Origin: Nelumbo lutea
Taxonomy: Eukaryota > Streptophyta > Magnoliopsida > Proteales > Nelumbonaceae
Assembly (NCBI GenBank): GCA_022828595.1
Contig: JAKGHH010000001.1
Coordinates: forward strand, 140,387,017-140,451,016
Direction of reading: 5' to 3'
DNA: 64,000 bases
In this document: in pieces, positions 1-12,200 of the stretch
How positions within the stretch are numbered: position 1 is the first letter of the stretch
Layout of the letters: each line of letters begins with the position of its first letter
Translations under genes and position numbers: made by a program
The notes under the pieces: model-generated
Databases searched by the model: none
The model's input: only the letters and a program-made list of their open reading frames with translations
Told to the model about the DNA's origin: nothing

Positions 1-234
1 TACATGTTGCCTGCATAGATTTTTTTGATGCCTTGGCACCTAGTACACTATGTCACTAACTAGGTGCCTATTTAAGTTTATGGCATCATAACGTAACCTC
101 CGTGGAGACCTTATCACTTGTCTTGCCTACTTTGGTACCTAGGCAATGCCTTAACAACTATGCTCCTGATATGGCAGTTTTACTAATGTAGAACCAAATA
201 TTCCATGTTAAGCCTTCATTTATCAATTCTCCAG

Positions 235-3200
235 GGAAAACTGGAAGTAAAAGACTTTGACATACGAAAAGAGGCAGGTGGGGCCTATAGAGCAGTTGAG
301 AAGGATTTGAAGGCTAATGTATCAGAGAATTACCTTGAAATCCATCTTTTTTGGGCTGGAAAGGGTACTTGCGCTATACCTCTAAATGGTTATTATGGAT
401 CACTAATTTCAGCCATCAGTGTTACTTCTGGTAATATATCACAAACTAACAGCTGAACTTTGATTTAAAATGTCTACCTATATGCATTAAAGTGCAATTG
501 TTCTATATGTTGTTCACAATTTTTTTGTTAGATTTCATACCAACTGTAAGTGGCCTTCCACCAACAACTACAACAAAGAAGAAAAAGACTGGCTTGATTG
601 CTGGTATTACAGTTGCTGCTGCAATTGCAAGCTCAATGTTAGCTTTCACGATCTTTTTCTTGAGAAAGAAGAGGTTAAACACCAATAATGATGAAGGTAA
701 TGTTAATTTCAGTATTGGTAATATATGGGTCTTGTTAGTCTTTTCTTAGTCCTAGTTGGGTGTCTTATCCAAGAAAAATTTAAAGGTTCATCTAAATCTT
801 ACTGACTAGTCACATTTAAATCAGATTATATCCATTTTCTGATTCACAACTTGGTGTAAATATTCTCATTTGGTTTAAGTTTGGAAGGTTGCACTCTAAA
901 ACAGGGACCTTATCTTAGAGACCATTTATTTGGGTTCATCAAATTTTGCTTGCTGTTGGTAAAAATAAATTGATGGTATTAGAGAAAAATGATATAAATA
1001 CCTTAAAGAAAATTTGTGGTAGAATTTTGAACTTCAATAAATATTTGCAGAGATTCAAGCAATAGGTTCCAAGGCTACTATTTTCAGTTATGCTGATGTG
1101 CGAAGTGCTACAGAAGACTTTGATCCTAAAAACAAGCTAGGAGAGGGAGGATTTGGACCTGTTTACAAGGTAAGATATAATGAACTGACAAACTGTGATA
1201 ATTTAACATCATGATCAAAAGACTTATTTGCTCATATTTAAGATAAAAAAATGGTTAGTTAGGACTGAAAAGCTTCACCAATGGACACATTGGTCTTATT
1301 TCTTATATTGGGTCAGGACAAGTAATTTTGTCTATATGTATTAAATCTATGAATAGTTGATATAGGAAAAATGCTGGTGATAGAAAATAGTGTTTGCATC
1401 AATATGTATGCCTATGAATATGTATTGCATGGGTCTGTGCATGTGTATGGGAATGGATTTGGTACTTTAATGTTTTGTTTGTTTTTTCTTTTTTTTTTTT
1501 TTTTGATAAGTAAACAAACTATATTTTAAGAAGGAGAGGATCCCTCAAGAAGATAATCACAAAATCTATAATTCTAACTTAATATGGGTTGTGTCGAGCG
1601 ATACAAAAAGATATAATACTACAAAATCCTTGTCCCCATGGTTGCTGAAATGATGACAGGAAACTCCAAAAAACTCTTTGAAATTGCAAGCCTAAAATAT
1701 AATGTTGTGGAAAACCCAAGAAAAACAAATTCAAATGGCATCCAAAATGAAAGAAAAACAGAGATAAAAAGAAGCAAGCAAAGAGAACACACAAATTTAT
1801 GTGGTTTGGCTTATAGCCTACATCCATGGGCGAAGGAGGAGCAGAAATCTACTATATAGTCAGCAATGGAGAAGGAATACAGAGTTGTGCACTCACAACC
1901 TTACTCACAGAAAACCCTAAACCCCAAATACACCCAAGGCCTCACTCTTCTCTCACAAGACAAAAACTAAGTATATAATAGAGAAAACCCCCGAAATACA
2001 TAACTCCTTTTATAGGTTTAGCAGCCCAAGCCCTACACTTCCACCACAAACCACCATGAAATTTTGCCTTTGGGTGTTTCTCAAATTAATTTGGAGCAGA
2101 TTCATGAAGCGGCTTGCCACAAAGAATTCATGGCACAAACATAACATATAATTAGCTTTTCCATCTTGGCTATCAGCGCATTTCCATCTTCCTTCAAATA
2201 TTCTGCTATTGCATTCCAACCATAATGTCCAACAGACATCTTCAGGTGTCAACTGCCCCAAGGCCCTCCTTTTACTTAAGCCTTGCAAGGACCAGGCAAC
2301 CAGGAAGAGAACAATGATTCCAGGTCCTTTCAGAGTGGCCCATATGCACCCAAATAATCTTAAGAAATAAGTCCAAATGCTGTAAGACTCCTTGCAGTGG
2401 ATCAAAAGATGGTGCAGACTCTTCCATTAGTCTACAAAGATAGCAACAATTATCCAACACAATTCTCTTGGACACCATATCCAAGGTACATCATCTCCCT
2501 GATGAGCCAACAACACCTTGTTAAATGGCTTGACTGTGAATATCCCTGACTGTTCAGCATTCCTCTTTCCTCTATTCTGTGACTGTATTTGAGGCATCTC
2601 TAGGTTCAGTTCCTCCATGATGGCCAAAAGTTCATCTATCTCCCAGTCATGTAGACTTCTTCTGAGTTTTGTTGCTTAAACAACTTAGTCATCCGTCACT
2701 TCATAATAATCCTTGATTGAGGCATTTCTATCCATAGTTGTAACAAAAATTTGAGGGTAGACTTGGGATAAGGATCCCTAACCACACCAACATCATGCCA
2801 AAATTTCACAAAGTCTCCTTGACTCAATATTGAAAGAGGAACTTCCTATGACTTGTAAGAATTCATTCTGATTTTCATAATTCCTGTCCAAAAACTCAAG
2901 CCATATGAGCTTTGGGTGGGGGCACTTCCCAACCAAAGCCACTATCACCATGCTTATGAATTAGATTCCTCCAAGGATCTCCTTATCATTTCCATTATCT
3001 CCATAGCCCTTTTCTTAAAAGTACTCTATCCACTAAGCTCAGAGATCTTATGTTCAGTCCGCCCTTGTTTTGGGGAAAGCAGATTAACAAGATATAAAAT
3101 GCAGCTTCTTCTCCTCATTCAGGCCATCCCATAGGAAGTCCCTCCTTATCTTTTACAGTGATTGAATAACTGAGGTAGGGGCTCAAAACATAGATGAAAA

Positions 3201-6200
3201 ATAAATGGTCAAATTCAATACTGCAGTTTGAATCAAAGCCAGTTTACCACCTTTTGACAACTAGCCTCTTTTCCATCCTGCTAGCTTTGTTCTTACTCTT
3301 TCAATCACTGGCTCTCATAGTTATTTGGCCTTGTATTTGGCTCCTAAAGGGAGACCGAAAATTTTAGATACTTGGATGTAAGTGTGCTTTTACATCCTAA
3401 AGTTTGCTGCCAATTCATCAATTTTTGGAACATCCTCAACTTCAAACAGTTCATTTTTTTGAATGTTAATTCCCAAAACTGCTTCAAATCATATTGGTAG
3501 GCATCTCATAAATAGAATATTGGAACGCCTAGAATGGGAGAAGAAGATTAAGTCAGAAATTAAAGGAGGACAATGACATTGCTATCATTCTAAATTTTAG
3601 ATCGTTGAATGTTATCACCTCAACCGTCCTATTGATCAGCCTACTTGGAGCTTCTGTGACAATAATAAAAAAAGGGTGAGAGAGGACCTTCCTGCCATAG
3701 ACCTCTCCCCCCTCAAAAGAATCCAAAGGGGTTCTATATACTAAGATTGAGAATCTATCTGTAGAGAGACACAACAATCCAGCTCCTCCATCTGATAATG
3801 AAACCCAGTTTATGCAACTAGTCTAGGAAATTCCATTGGATATGGTCATACACCTTCTCCATGTCCAATTTACCAATCATCCCAGGCTCACTTTGTTTTC
3901 TTCTTCAACCAATGAGTATGTTTGTTATTAGTAAACCATCCAGGAAATGATTTTCCTCTACGAATCCCCTTGCGGTGGAGAGATGATTTTAGGACCTGTA
4001 GTCCTTCCTAAGCTGATTGGCCAAAACTTTGGCGATTAGTTTATAGAACCAATCACACTAATGGACCTGTAGTCCCTTAATTCAACAACTCCCTGAAGCT
4101 TTGGAGCTAGTGAGATGGTGGAATTGGCTGCATTGCAATTTCAGCATTATCATGGAACTCCTATAGAACCTTCATGAAGTTATTCTTTAGGAACTTCTGG
4201 CACTTTCTATAAAAGGCCACCAGGAACCAATATGGACTTGGGGATTTGTTCCATTTTAGATGTTTATAGGCTTGTAGTACCTCTACTTGATGCAGCAGCA
4301 TGCACTTGGTTAGAGTTTGAGCCTCTTTGGAGACCCAAAAAGAAGTTAACAGATTTGAGGAAAAGGAAGAAATTGTTTGAATAAGGCTTTTGGCCTCATT
4401 CTCATCTAGAAGGAAATTTACAGAAGAATTGGTGAAAACTAAAAGTGGGGTCTACTTAGATTTTGTTATCTTGAAAGACATACTATTTATAGTAATTCTC
4501 ACAACTACTCTTTGTAGTTGGATTAGGAAAATGTTGTTTAGGAGTTGGAGTCCTTATTTAAGTGTCCTAATGGGTTAGTTATGGATTTGTCTTAGTTCTA
4601 AAGCATTTAGGAGTTATCTTGGGTCAATTTCGTAACCCAAATTGGAGTCTGAAAGGGGAAATCCGAGTTAACAAATTGAATAAATAGTCATTGTAATTGG
4701 ATTCAAGAAGAGTGATTTAATGAAATAAAGATTGGTTTAGTGAATTCTGCTTGTTGCCGGAAGTTTTTTTTTCTTTCCCCCTCTTTCTTTCTTTCTCTCT
4801 CTATTTCTTCTTGTAAGTGATCTCTCTTTGCTGTTCTCCCTAACAGCAAGAGCTCACCTCTTTCTTCTAATTTCGTACTCATTCTTTGGTGCACAACAAG
4901 AACCCTATTTTCTTTTCCCTTCATATTTTTCATCTCTAATCACCCTCACAGCCCGCCACCATATCCTAAATTAGTGGGACCCTTACCCATCCTATATCAC
5001 TACCTCAAAACTTTTCTCCAAGATGTCTCTTGTCTTTATCTGATATTCAGTTGAAAGCCATCCTTCTAGCTTTGCTCTAGTTATATCATGGGCATAGTTC
5101 TTTTAGAAGTCCATGATGGCCCAACATACCTCCCTTTTATCCTAATAATGATGCTCCCCGACCTGAAATCTGGAAATGATATTACATCTCCTTTTTGCAT
5201 TTGCAATCTTATGAAAGAAGGCTGCCACCTTTGTTGAGCCATTGAATCCTTGACTTGTGACAGCATGAAATTTCGTCTATATTGGCTTAGTCTCGTATAT
5301 TCATCTCTTGCAGTCTCCCTCTGAAACCTTTCTTCTGCTGATAATTCACTAATTCCCTCGTCATCCAGCTCACTGATTCTAGCCAAGGATTTGGTACTTA
5401 GGTAATTTGGAGAATTCTAAGAAAACTAGGAATCTTCCATGTGATAGAATGGTTGGGTCCAAAAAGGGTCGAAAATGCTGAACTCACCATCCTCTCTATT
5501 TATGAGGAAAATTTCAGCCTAAAAGCCAATTTCCACATCTTCAAATTACACCTTTCTTATAGGACTGATATTACTTGGGGGAAAGCTCCAATACAGAGGT
5601 TGTGTGCACTGTAAGGTCCAACATGGAATCGGGGGGTGGGGGGACACATGACCAATCCAGAGAGTCCCCTATCTGGTGATAGTTTTGATCAGAAATATCA
5701 TCCCTCCATGTGGCAGAAAAAGGTAGTGTCATCCAGACCAGAACCTTACCAGATCAGGCTACCTTTCCTTGCCACATGTATGCCCATAAATACAATGCAT
5801 GTGTTTGGTTATAGCTGGCTCTCTATTAAAGTCTCAAGCTGGTTATAACGGAGACCTTGGAACAAGCCTAACCTTCACCAGGGTTGGCAGAGGTGGAGCT
5901 TTTCTCTCTTTTTTTTTTTTCACGGGGGAGGGGGATAGACATGGATGGGGCCATGAGGGGGCCCCATGGGGGAGGAGAACCAAGTGGGGAGGGTTGGGAG
6001 GTAAGTGGTTTATGGGAAAATGCATATGCCATACTTATCTTAGGATCATATATTTTGTATGAAGTTTGAAATGTACGAGGAAAAATGTAAACAGCAATGC
6101 TTCATGATTTGTTGTCTTTGAGTCTGATGATAAAAGAGAAAAAAAGAACAAAAAAAATGTAAACAGTAGAAAAAGAAAAAGAAATATATTCCCAGTTTAC

Positions 6201-9200
6201 CAAAGGAAAAAAGAAAAAGAAAAAGAAATATATTCCTAGCTTACAAACGGAAAAAGAAAAAGAAAAGAATATCCACTTCGTTAGCTTTAGGGATGTCAAT
6301 TGGTTGGGCTTGGTACAGGTCTGACTCAACACGAACCCAACCTAAAATAAACTAGCCAACCCAAAGTAACTTTGACCTTAACCCAACTTGGTTGAACAAG
6401 GATGAAAAATTGAACCTAATCCGACCCATTACACATATAATACACCGATAATTGATTAGTTATACAAATGTTTCAATATTGCAATGTCAACAAGTTGGCC
6501 ACTTTAACCTGACCCGCTGACATCCCTAATGAGCTTAAATATGAGTCAATTAAACATACATAAAATGACTTCTATTACCCCTCATCATGAAAAGTAATTA
6601 TGAAGACAAGATCACCTTCATTCTCACACCATTCGTAACAGGTGCTTGGTTATTCTTCATATATTTAGTCTTCTTTCTCGTTTCTTGCTTTATAATTTTT
6701 GTGACCTTAGGAGCTGTATTCGAAGTAGTAGAGAAGAGAAGAAGACCTCTGAAATGCTGTGAATGTCGAACTAAATAGCTCAGTCGACAATACTGTTATT
6801 TATATTAGAATGTAGTACAATGATACAAGGAATTACTGGAATGCCCCTGATTAGTGATGGGACACCCAGACAACTTAAAACATTAAACAGGCTTAGGCCC
6901 ATTAACACAGGCCCAGTACAGGATAACTTAAACTTAAGTATAGGCTAATAAGAACTCTTATCAGCCGAACACTCATACATAAAGAGACTTCAATCCAACA
7001 CTCCCCCTCAAGCTAAGCATGGATATCAATCATGTTTAGCTTGCCAAGTATGTCCCTGAACTTTGCTGCTGCCAGCCCTTTAGTCAATACATCTGCAATT
7101 TGCATCTCAGATGGAGTATAAGGCACACAGAGTTCACCCGAGACAATTCTCTCTCTAACAAAGTGTCGATCAATCTCAATATGTTTTGTCCTGTCATGTT
7201 GCACGGGATTGTTGGCAATGTTGATGACAGCTTTATTGTCACAATATAGCCTGAGAGGACCTTCAGCCTTAATGCCAAGGTCATTAAGAAGAGTTCTGAG
7301 CCATAAGAGTTCAGCAACCCCATGGGCCATAACTCGATATTCTGCTTTTGCAATTGATCTAGCCACTACATTCTGCTTCTTACTGCGCCATGTGACCAAG
7401 TTTCCTCCCACAAATGTATAGTAACCTGAGGTTGATTTTCTATCTCCAACAGATCCAGCCCAATCTGCATCAGTGTAGGCTTCAATTTCAAGTTTACTGT
7501 TTTTTCTGAATAGAATTCCCTTCCCTGGGCAAGTCTTCAAGTACCTGAGAATTCTTTCAATTGCTCTCATGTGAGGGATCTTTGTTGAGTGCATGAATTG
7601 ACTGACAACATGCACTGCATAGGCAATATCTGGCCAAGGGATAAGTATATCAGCTTTCCTACTAATATTTGATATCTCTCTCTATCACAGTAGTCCTCAC
7701 CCATTGATTCTTGTAGGCCATGGTTCTGTTCTATTGGAGTGTCTGCTGGCCTGCATCCCATCATGCCTGTTTCCTCTAGGAGATCTAGCACATATTTCCG
7801 CTGACATATGTAGATTCCTTCTCTTGATCTAGCAACTTCAATCCCAAGAAAATATCTCAAATTTTCCAAGTCTTTGATCTCAAATTCTGAAGCTAGGAAC
7901 TTCTTCAGTCTCTTTGTCTCTTCCAAGTCATGTCGGTAATCACCATATCATCCACATAAACAATGAGAACCGTAAGCCTGCTATCCTGTCTCCTTGTAAA
8001 CAAGGTATGATCTGCACCACTTTGAGTGTACCCCACTTTCTTCATGGCCATACAAAGTCTCTCGAACCAACATCATAGCTTGGTGGAGGTTCCATGAATA
8101 CCTCTTCATGAAAATCATCATTTAGGAAGGCATTCTTCACATCCAGCTAATGAAGTTCCCATGAGAAATTTGTTGCTAGTGACAATAGAACCCGGATTGT
8201 GTTGAGCTTTGCTACTGGGGCAAAGGTTCCTTTGTAGTCAATTCCTTCCTTTTGAGTAAATCCCTTTGCCACAAGTCTGGCCTTGTACCTCTCAATTGAC
8301 CCATCCTCCCTGTGCTTTACTGTAAATACCCACTTGCACCCAACAGTGCCCTTCCCCTTTGGCAGGTCCACGAACTCCCAAGTTCTTGCTTTCATTAGGG
8401 CTTTCATCTCTTCATTCATAGCTTCTTTCCACCTTGGATCAGATGCTGCCTCTGAGTACCTAGAAGGAACACGTACAGAGGAAGAGCAGACACAAAGGAG
8501 TGATAGGCAGGAGATAAATGTGAGTAAGAAACAAAATCAGCTATGGGATGCCGGGTGGTACAAGAACGGACAGGCTTACGAAGAGCAATAGGAAAATCCA
8601 AATCCGAAGTATGTGAGTCAGAATTACCTTGAATTGCAGAGATAGATTGATCTGAGTCCAACTGGTTGCAGTCATGAGGTTGAGAGCCCTTTTTTCCTTC
8701 TGTTGTGTGTAAGTATCTCCTACTATTGCCTATTAGAATCTTCAGGAGCATCCATTGCATCAGGAGGAGTAGTTGGCACATTTGGAGCCTTATTAGGTTA
8801 ACCCGGAATGTCACAACTAGGAGTAGTGGAAGGTGATGGAAGACCTGAGTCAGATAGGGGAACAAAAAAGGAGGGAGAATGAGAATCCTCTTCCAATCCA
8901 CTAGTCTCCCCCTGAAGAGGATTCTGAGAAGACTAGAAATAGGGTTGAGACTCAAAAAAGACTACATCTCTAGTGACATACCTTTTCTTGGAGATAGGAT
9001 CATAACACTTGTACCCCTTTTGTGTAGGAGAGTACCCCAAAAATATTCCCTTTGTAGCCTTGGGATCCAACTTGGTTTTCTTTGGATCCTTCACATGTAT
9101 GAAACATATACAACCAAAAACCCGTGGGGGAAGAGGAAATTCTAGAAGAGTGGGACACAAAACAGAGAAAGGGGTCTTCATACCCAATACCTTAGATGGC

Positions 9201-12200
9201 ATCCGATTTATTAGGAATGGTGCAGTGAGTACAACTTGAGACTAGTATTGCTTAGGCACTTTGTGCTGGAATAGTAGGGCTCGAGTTGTCTCCAATAGAT
9301 GTCTGTTCTTGCGCTTAGCAACTCCATTTTGTTGAGGGGTATTAGCACAGGATGATTGGCGTAACATGCCAGCATCTTCCATGAATGAGTTCAGGGATTT
9401 TTCATAGTATTCAGCAACATTGTCTGACCGGAATTGCTTAATCTTCTTATCAAATCGTGTTTCAATCATCTTGCAAAAAGCCATAGTTATCCGTGGTACT
9501 TCATCTCGTCCTTTTAACAGATAAATCCATGTGCACCGAGAATAATGATCAATAAAATTGATAAAGTAACAGAATCCATCAATGGAAAAAATGGGTGAAG
9601 GTCCCCAAACATCATAATGAACCAAATCAAAAGGAGCTTGAATTTCATTACTGGAAGTTGGATACACTGTTCTACATTGTTTTGACATTTGACACACATC
9701 ACAAATTAAACTCTGACTTGGAATGCCCTTAAACAATTCGGGAAACAACATTGCTAATGAAGAGAAAGACACATGACCTAGCCTAGCATGCCACAGGTGC
9801 AGCCTAGCTATTGACTCCACACTTTCCGGACTAGTAGCAGTAGAAGCTTGTAGGGCTAAGTCGATGTCTGCATCAAAATAGTAGAGGCCTCCATGCTCAT
9901 GACCACTCCCAATCGTTCTCCTCGTCAATCTGTCCTAGAAGACACAATGAGTTATACTGCAGTTCAAATTTTTTGTAAGCTTTGAAACAAACAAAAGATT
10001 TGAGGTAAGACTAGGAACACGTAGGACTGGTTTAAGAGAGAGGTCCTTGCTTAGGTTAACCACTCCCTTTCCAGAGATGGTGGAGAAAGACCCATCATCC
10101 ACTCTCATCTTATCCTGGCTAGACAACAAATGATATGAAGAGAATAAGGACATATTTGTCATATGGTCAGTTGCACTAAAGGCAGAGACTGTACCTGATC
10201 TGGCAAGAGAGGTGGAAGCAAAATAATTGTTTTTTAGATGGGCTAATGCCCGGCTGAGAACCTCTACCTCACTAGCCGTGAAGCCCAAAGTACCAGGTCC
10301 AGAGGAGTCACCAACCTGCCCTATGGAGGAAGAAGACACTGTTGGAGTACATTGTGAGTTGTCACCACTGTTGTTGTTGGTGGCAAGATTCCCACTTGCC
10401 GTATGACCCTTATGTTGTCTCTTGTCCTTTCTCAATGCAGCTGGCTTCAGATGAGGATACATGACCCAACATTTTTCTTTTGTATGTTTCTCACCACCAC
10501 AGTGGGTGCACTTGAGGGACTTCTTGTCTGGATATCTGTTTACCTTAGTGGAGACTAGGGCTGAATGTTCTCCAGATAGTTTAGTTGACTGTGTCTGAGA
10601 GTCAACTTGCATCTCCTTTCTCCTGACTTCTTCATTTCTCACCAGGTAATAGACATGGTGTAGCTCTGGCAATTCATCTCCCTTGAATTTGTGACCTTAT
10701 ACCCTCATACACTAGGTCTAGGTCAGCCAAAAACTTGAAGGCTCTGCTCTCTTCAATTTGCTTATCATGTCTCTCCTTGTCCCTGGCATTTTCCCAATCC
10801 AATATCAAGTGATGATCAAGCTCTTCCCAAAGGCCTTCCAGAGTTGCAAAGTATGTTGCAACCGTCATATCTCCTTGCCTTAGAGCTGCAATGTCTTTGT
10901 TCAGTCTGTAGATTCTAGCATTGTTCTTCTTCTGGCCGTAGATCTTAGATACCTTTTCCCAAATCTTAGCAGCTGTAGGGAAATGATGAACAGTTCTGGC
11001 AACCCGAGGAGTCATGGAGGCCAGCAACCAAGACATGACTGTGGCATTTTCCTTACGCCACACGGCATGCTCAGGACTGCCGACTTCAGGTTCCTTTTTG
11101 TCCCCATCTAAATAACCTGTGAGATCACGGGAAGTAATGAAAAGCCTTGTTGAGATGGATCACTCTCTGAAGTTATACTCATCCAGCAGCACACTTGTAA
11201 TCTGCAAGCTGTGCAGATTAGGGTTTTCCAGGTTTGAGAACCTTGCGGCAGGTCTGTTATCTCTAGAGGAAACTTCTCCGGATAGTGAGGACATCCTGAC
11301 TTCAGTCCTAGAGTAGATGGCTCTGTTTAGAGCTGGCCGAAGTGTTCACCGTGCTGGACAATCAGGTGCTGGTAGGTCGCAAGGTAGACTTCACTTGAAC
11401 TGAAGTAGTTCGTGTACAGCAGCAAGTGAGAGGTTTTGGGCTGATAACCGACCTGAAATTAGGGCTCTTTACCACTGTGCCGTGCAAGTCTTGCTGGAGC
11501 TTCGAAGCTGCAACTGTAGAAGAAGCTCTCTCCCTTTCGGCTAGTGCTAGGACTGCTGAAATCAGTCCTCAACTAGGTTTGTCCTATACAGACCTCTCTT
11601 AGTAGCCAAATAGCTACTATTTTTTGGAAATAACCTAATAGGACATCTGCTTCTGGGTCTTACTTCCCTTGAGCCCTACAACCAAGGGAAACCCTAGGTT
11701 TGAACTTGCTTTGTTCTCTTACAACCCTAGGTTTTCACTGCAGCAACCCAGAAAAGAAGAAAGAAGATGAAAAGACAGCAAGAGAAGAGAGAGTGCGCCG
11801 GCTGAAACCAGGGAGAAGCTAATGCTCTGATACCATGTGAGCTTAGGAGCTGTATTCGAAGTAGTAGATAAGAGAAGACGACCTCTGAAATGCTGTGAAT
11901 GTCGAACTAAATAGCTCAGTCGACAATACTGTTATTTATATTAGAATGTAGTACAATGATACAAGGAATTACTGGAATGCCCCTGATTAGTGATGAGACA
12001 CCCAGACAACTTAAAACATTAAACAGGCTTAAGTCCATTAACACATGCCCAGTACAGGATAACTTAAAACTTAAGTATAGGCTAATAAGAACTCTTATCA
12101 GCCGAACACTTATACATAAAGAGACTTCAATCCAACAATTTTCTTAGATATCTTTCTTAACCAGATATTATTTACATTGCTTTCCATAGATATGTACTTA

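Larger units (their letters stand above)
1482..5560 (-). mobile_element. LINE (non-LTR retrotransposon), decayed, antisense to host gene
   Basis: The 3' end on the minus strand is the poly-T run at about 1482-1504, preceded in element sense by TTACTTATC, a common plant LINE tail. Reading right to left, the minus strand gives ORF2 segments in the expected order: a pre-RT segment (5081-5386), an RT segment with the motif that reads FYRK near 4205, the [10 protein letters not shown] and FIIVTEA blocks (about 3650-3860), a LGLPLGA-like block near 3340, and the C-terminal zinc-binding RT region (2010-2630). All are broken by stops and frameshifts. A 5' end is not clear and I found no convincing target duplication. 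An unrelated stretch seems to interrupt it at about 4345-4975. Confidence 0.8.
6700..12137 (-). mobile_element. Ty1/copia retrotransposon, complete but decayed, in the kinase intron
   Basis: LTRs at 6700-7000 and 11836-12137 start TGTGA and end CAACA on the plus strand. A perfect 5-bp target duplication ATTTT sits at 6695-6699 and 12138-12142. By eye the LTRs differ at about 8 positions plus one indel in 301 (near 2.7 percent), so insertion is fairly recent. Transcription runs opposite to the host gene. Domain order gag, protease, integrase, RT, RNase H marks the Ty1/copia superfamily. Stops, frameshifts, a small RT deletion and lost catalytic residues make it non-autonomous now. Confidence 0.96.

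Noticed and set aside
5884..6069. Several overlapping frames in the G-rich tract
   Set aside because: Open in many frames at once because of base composition.
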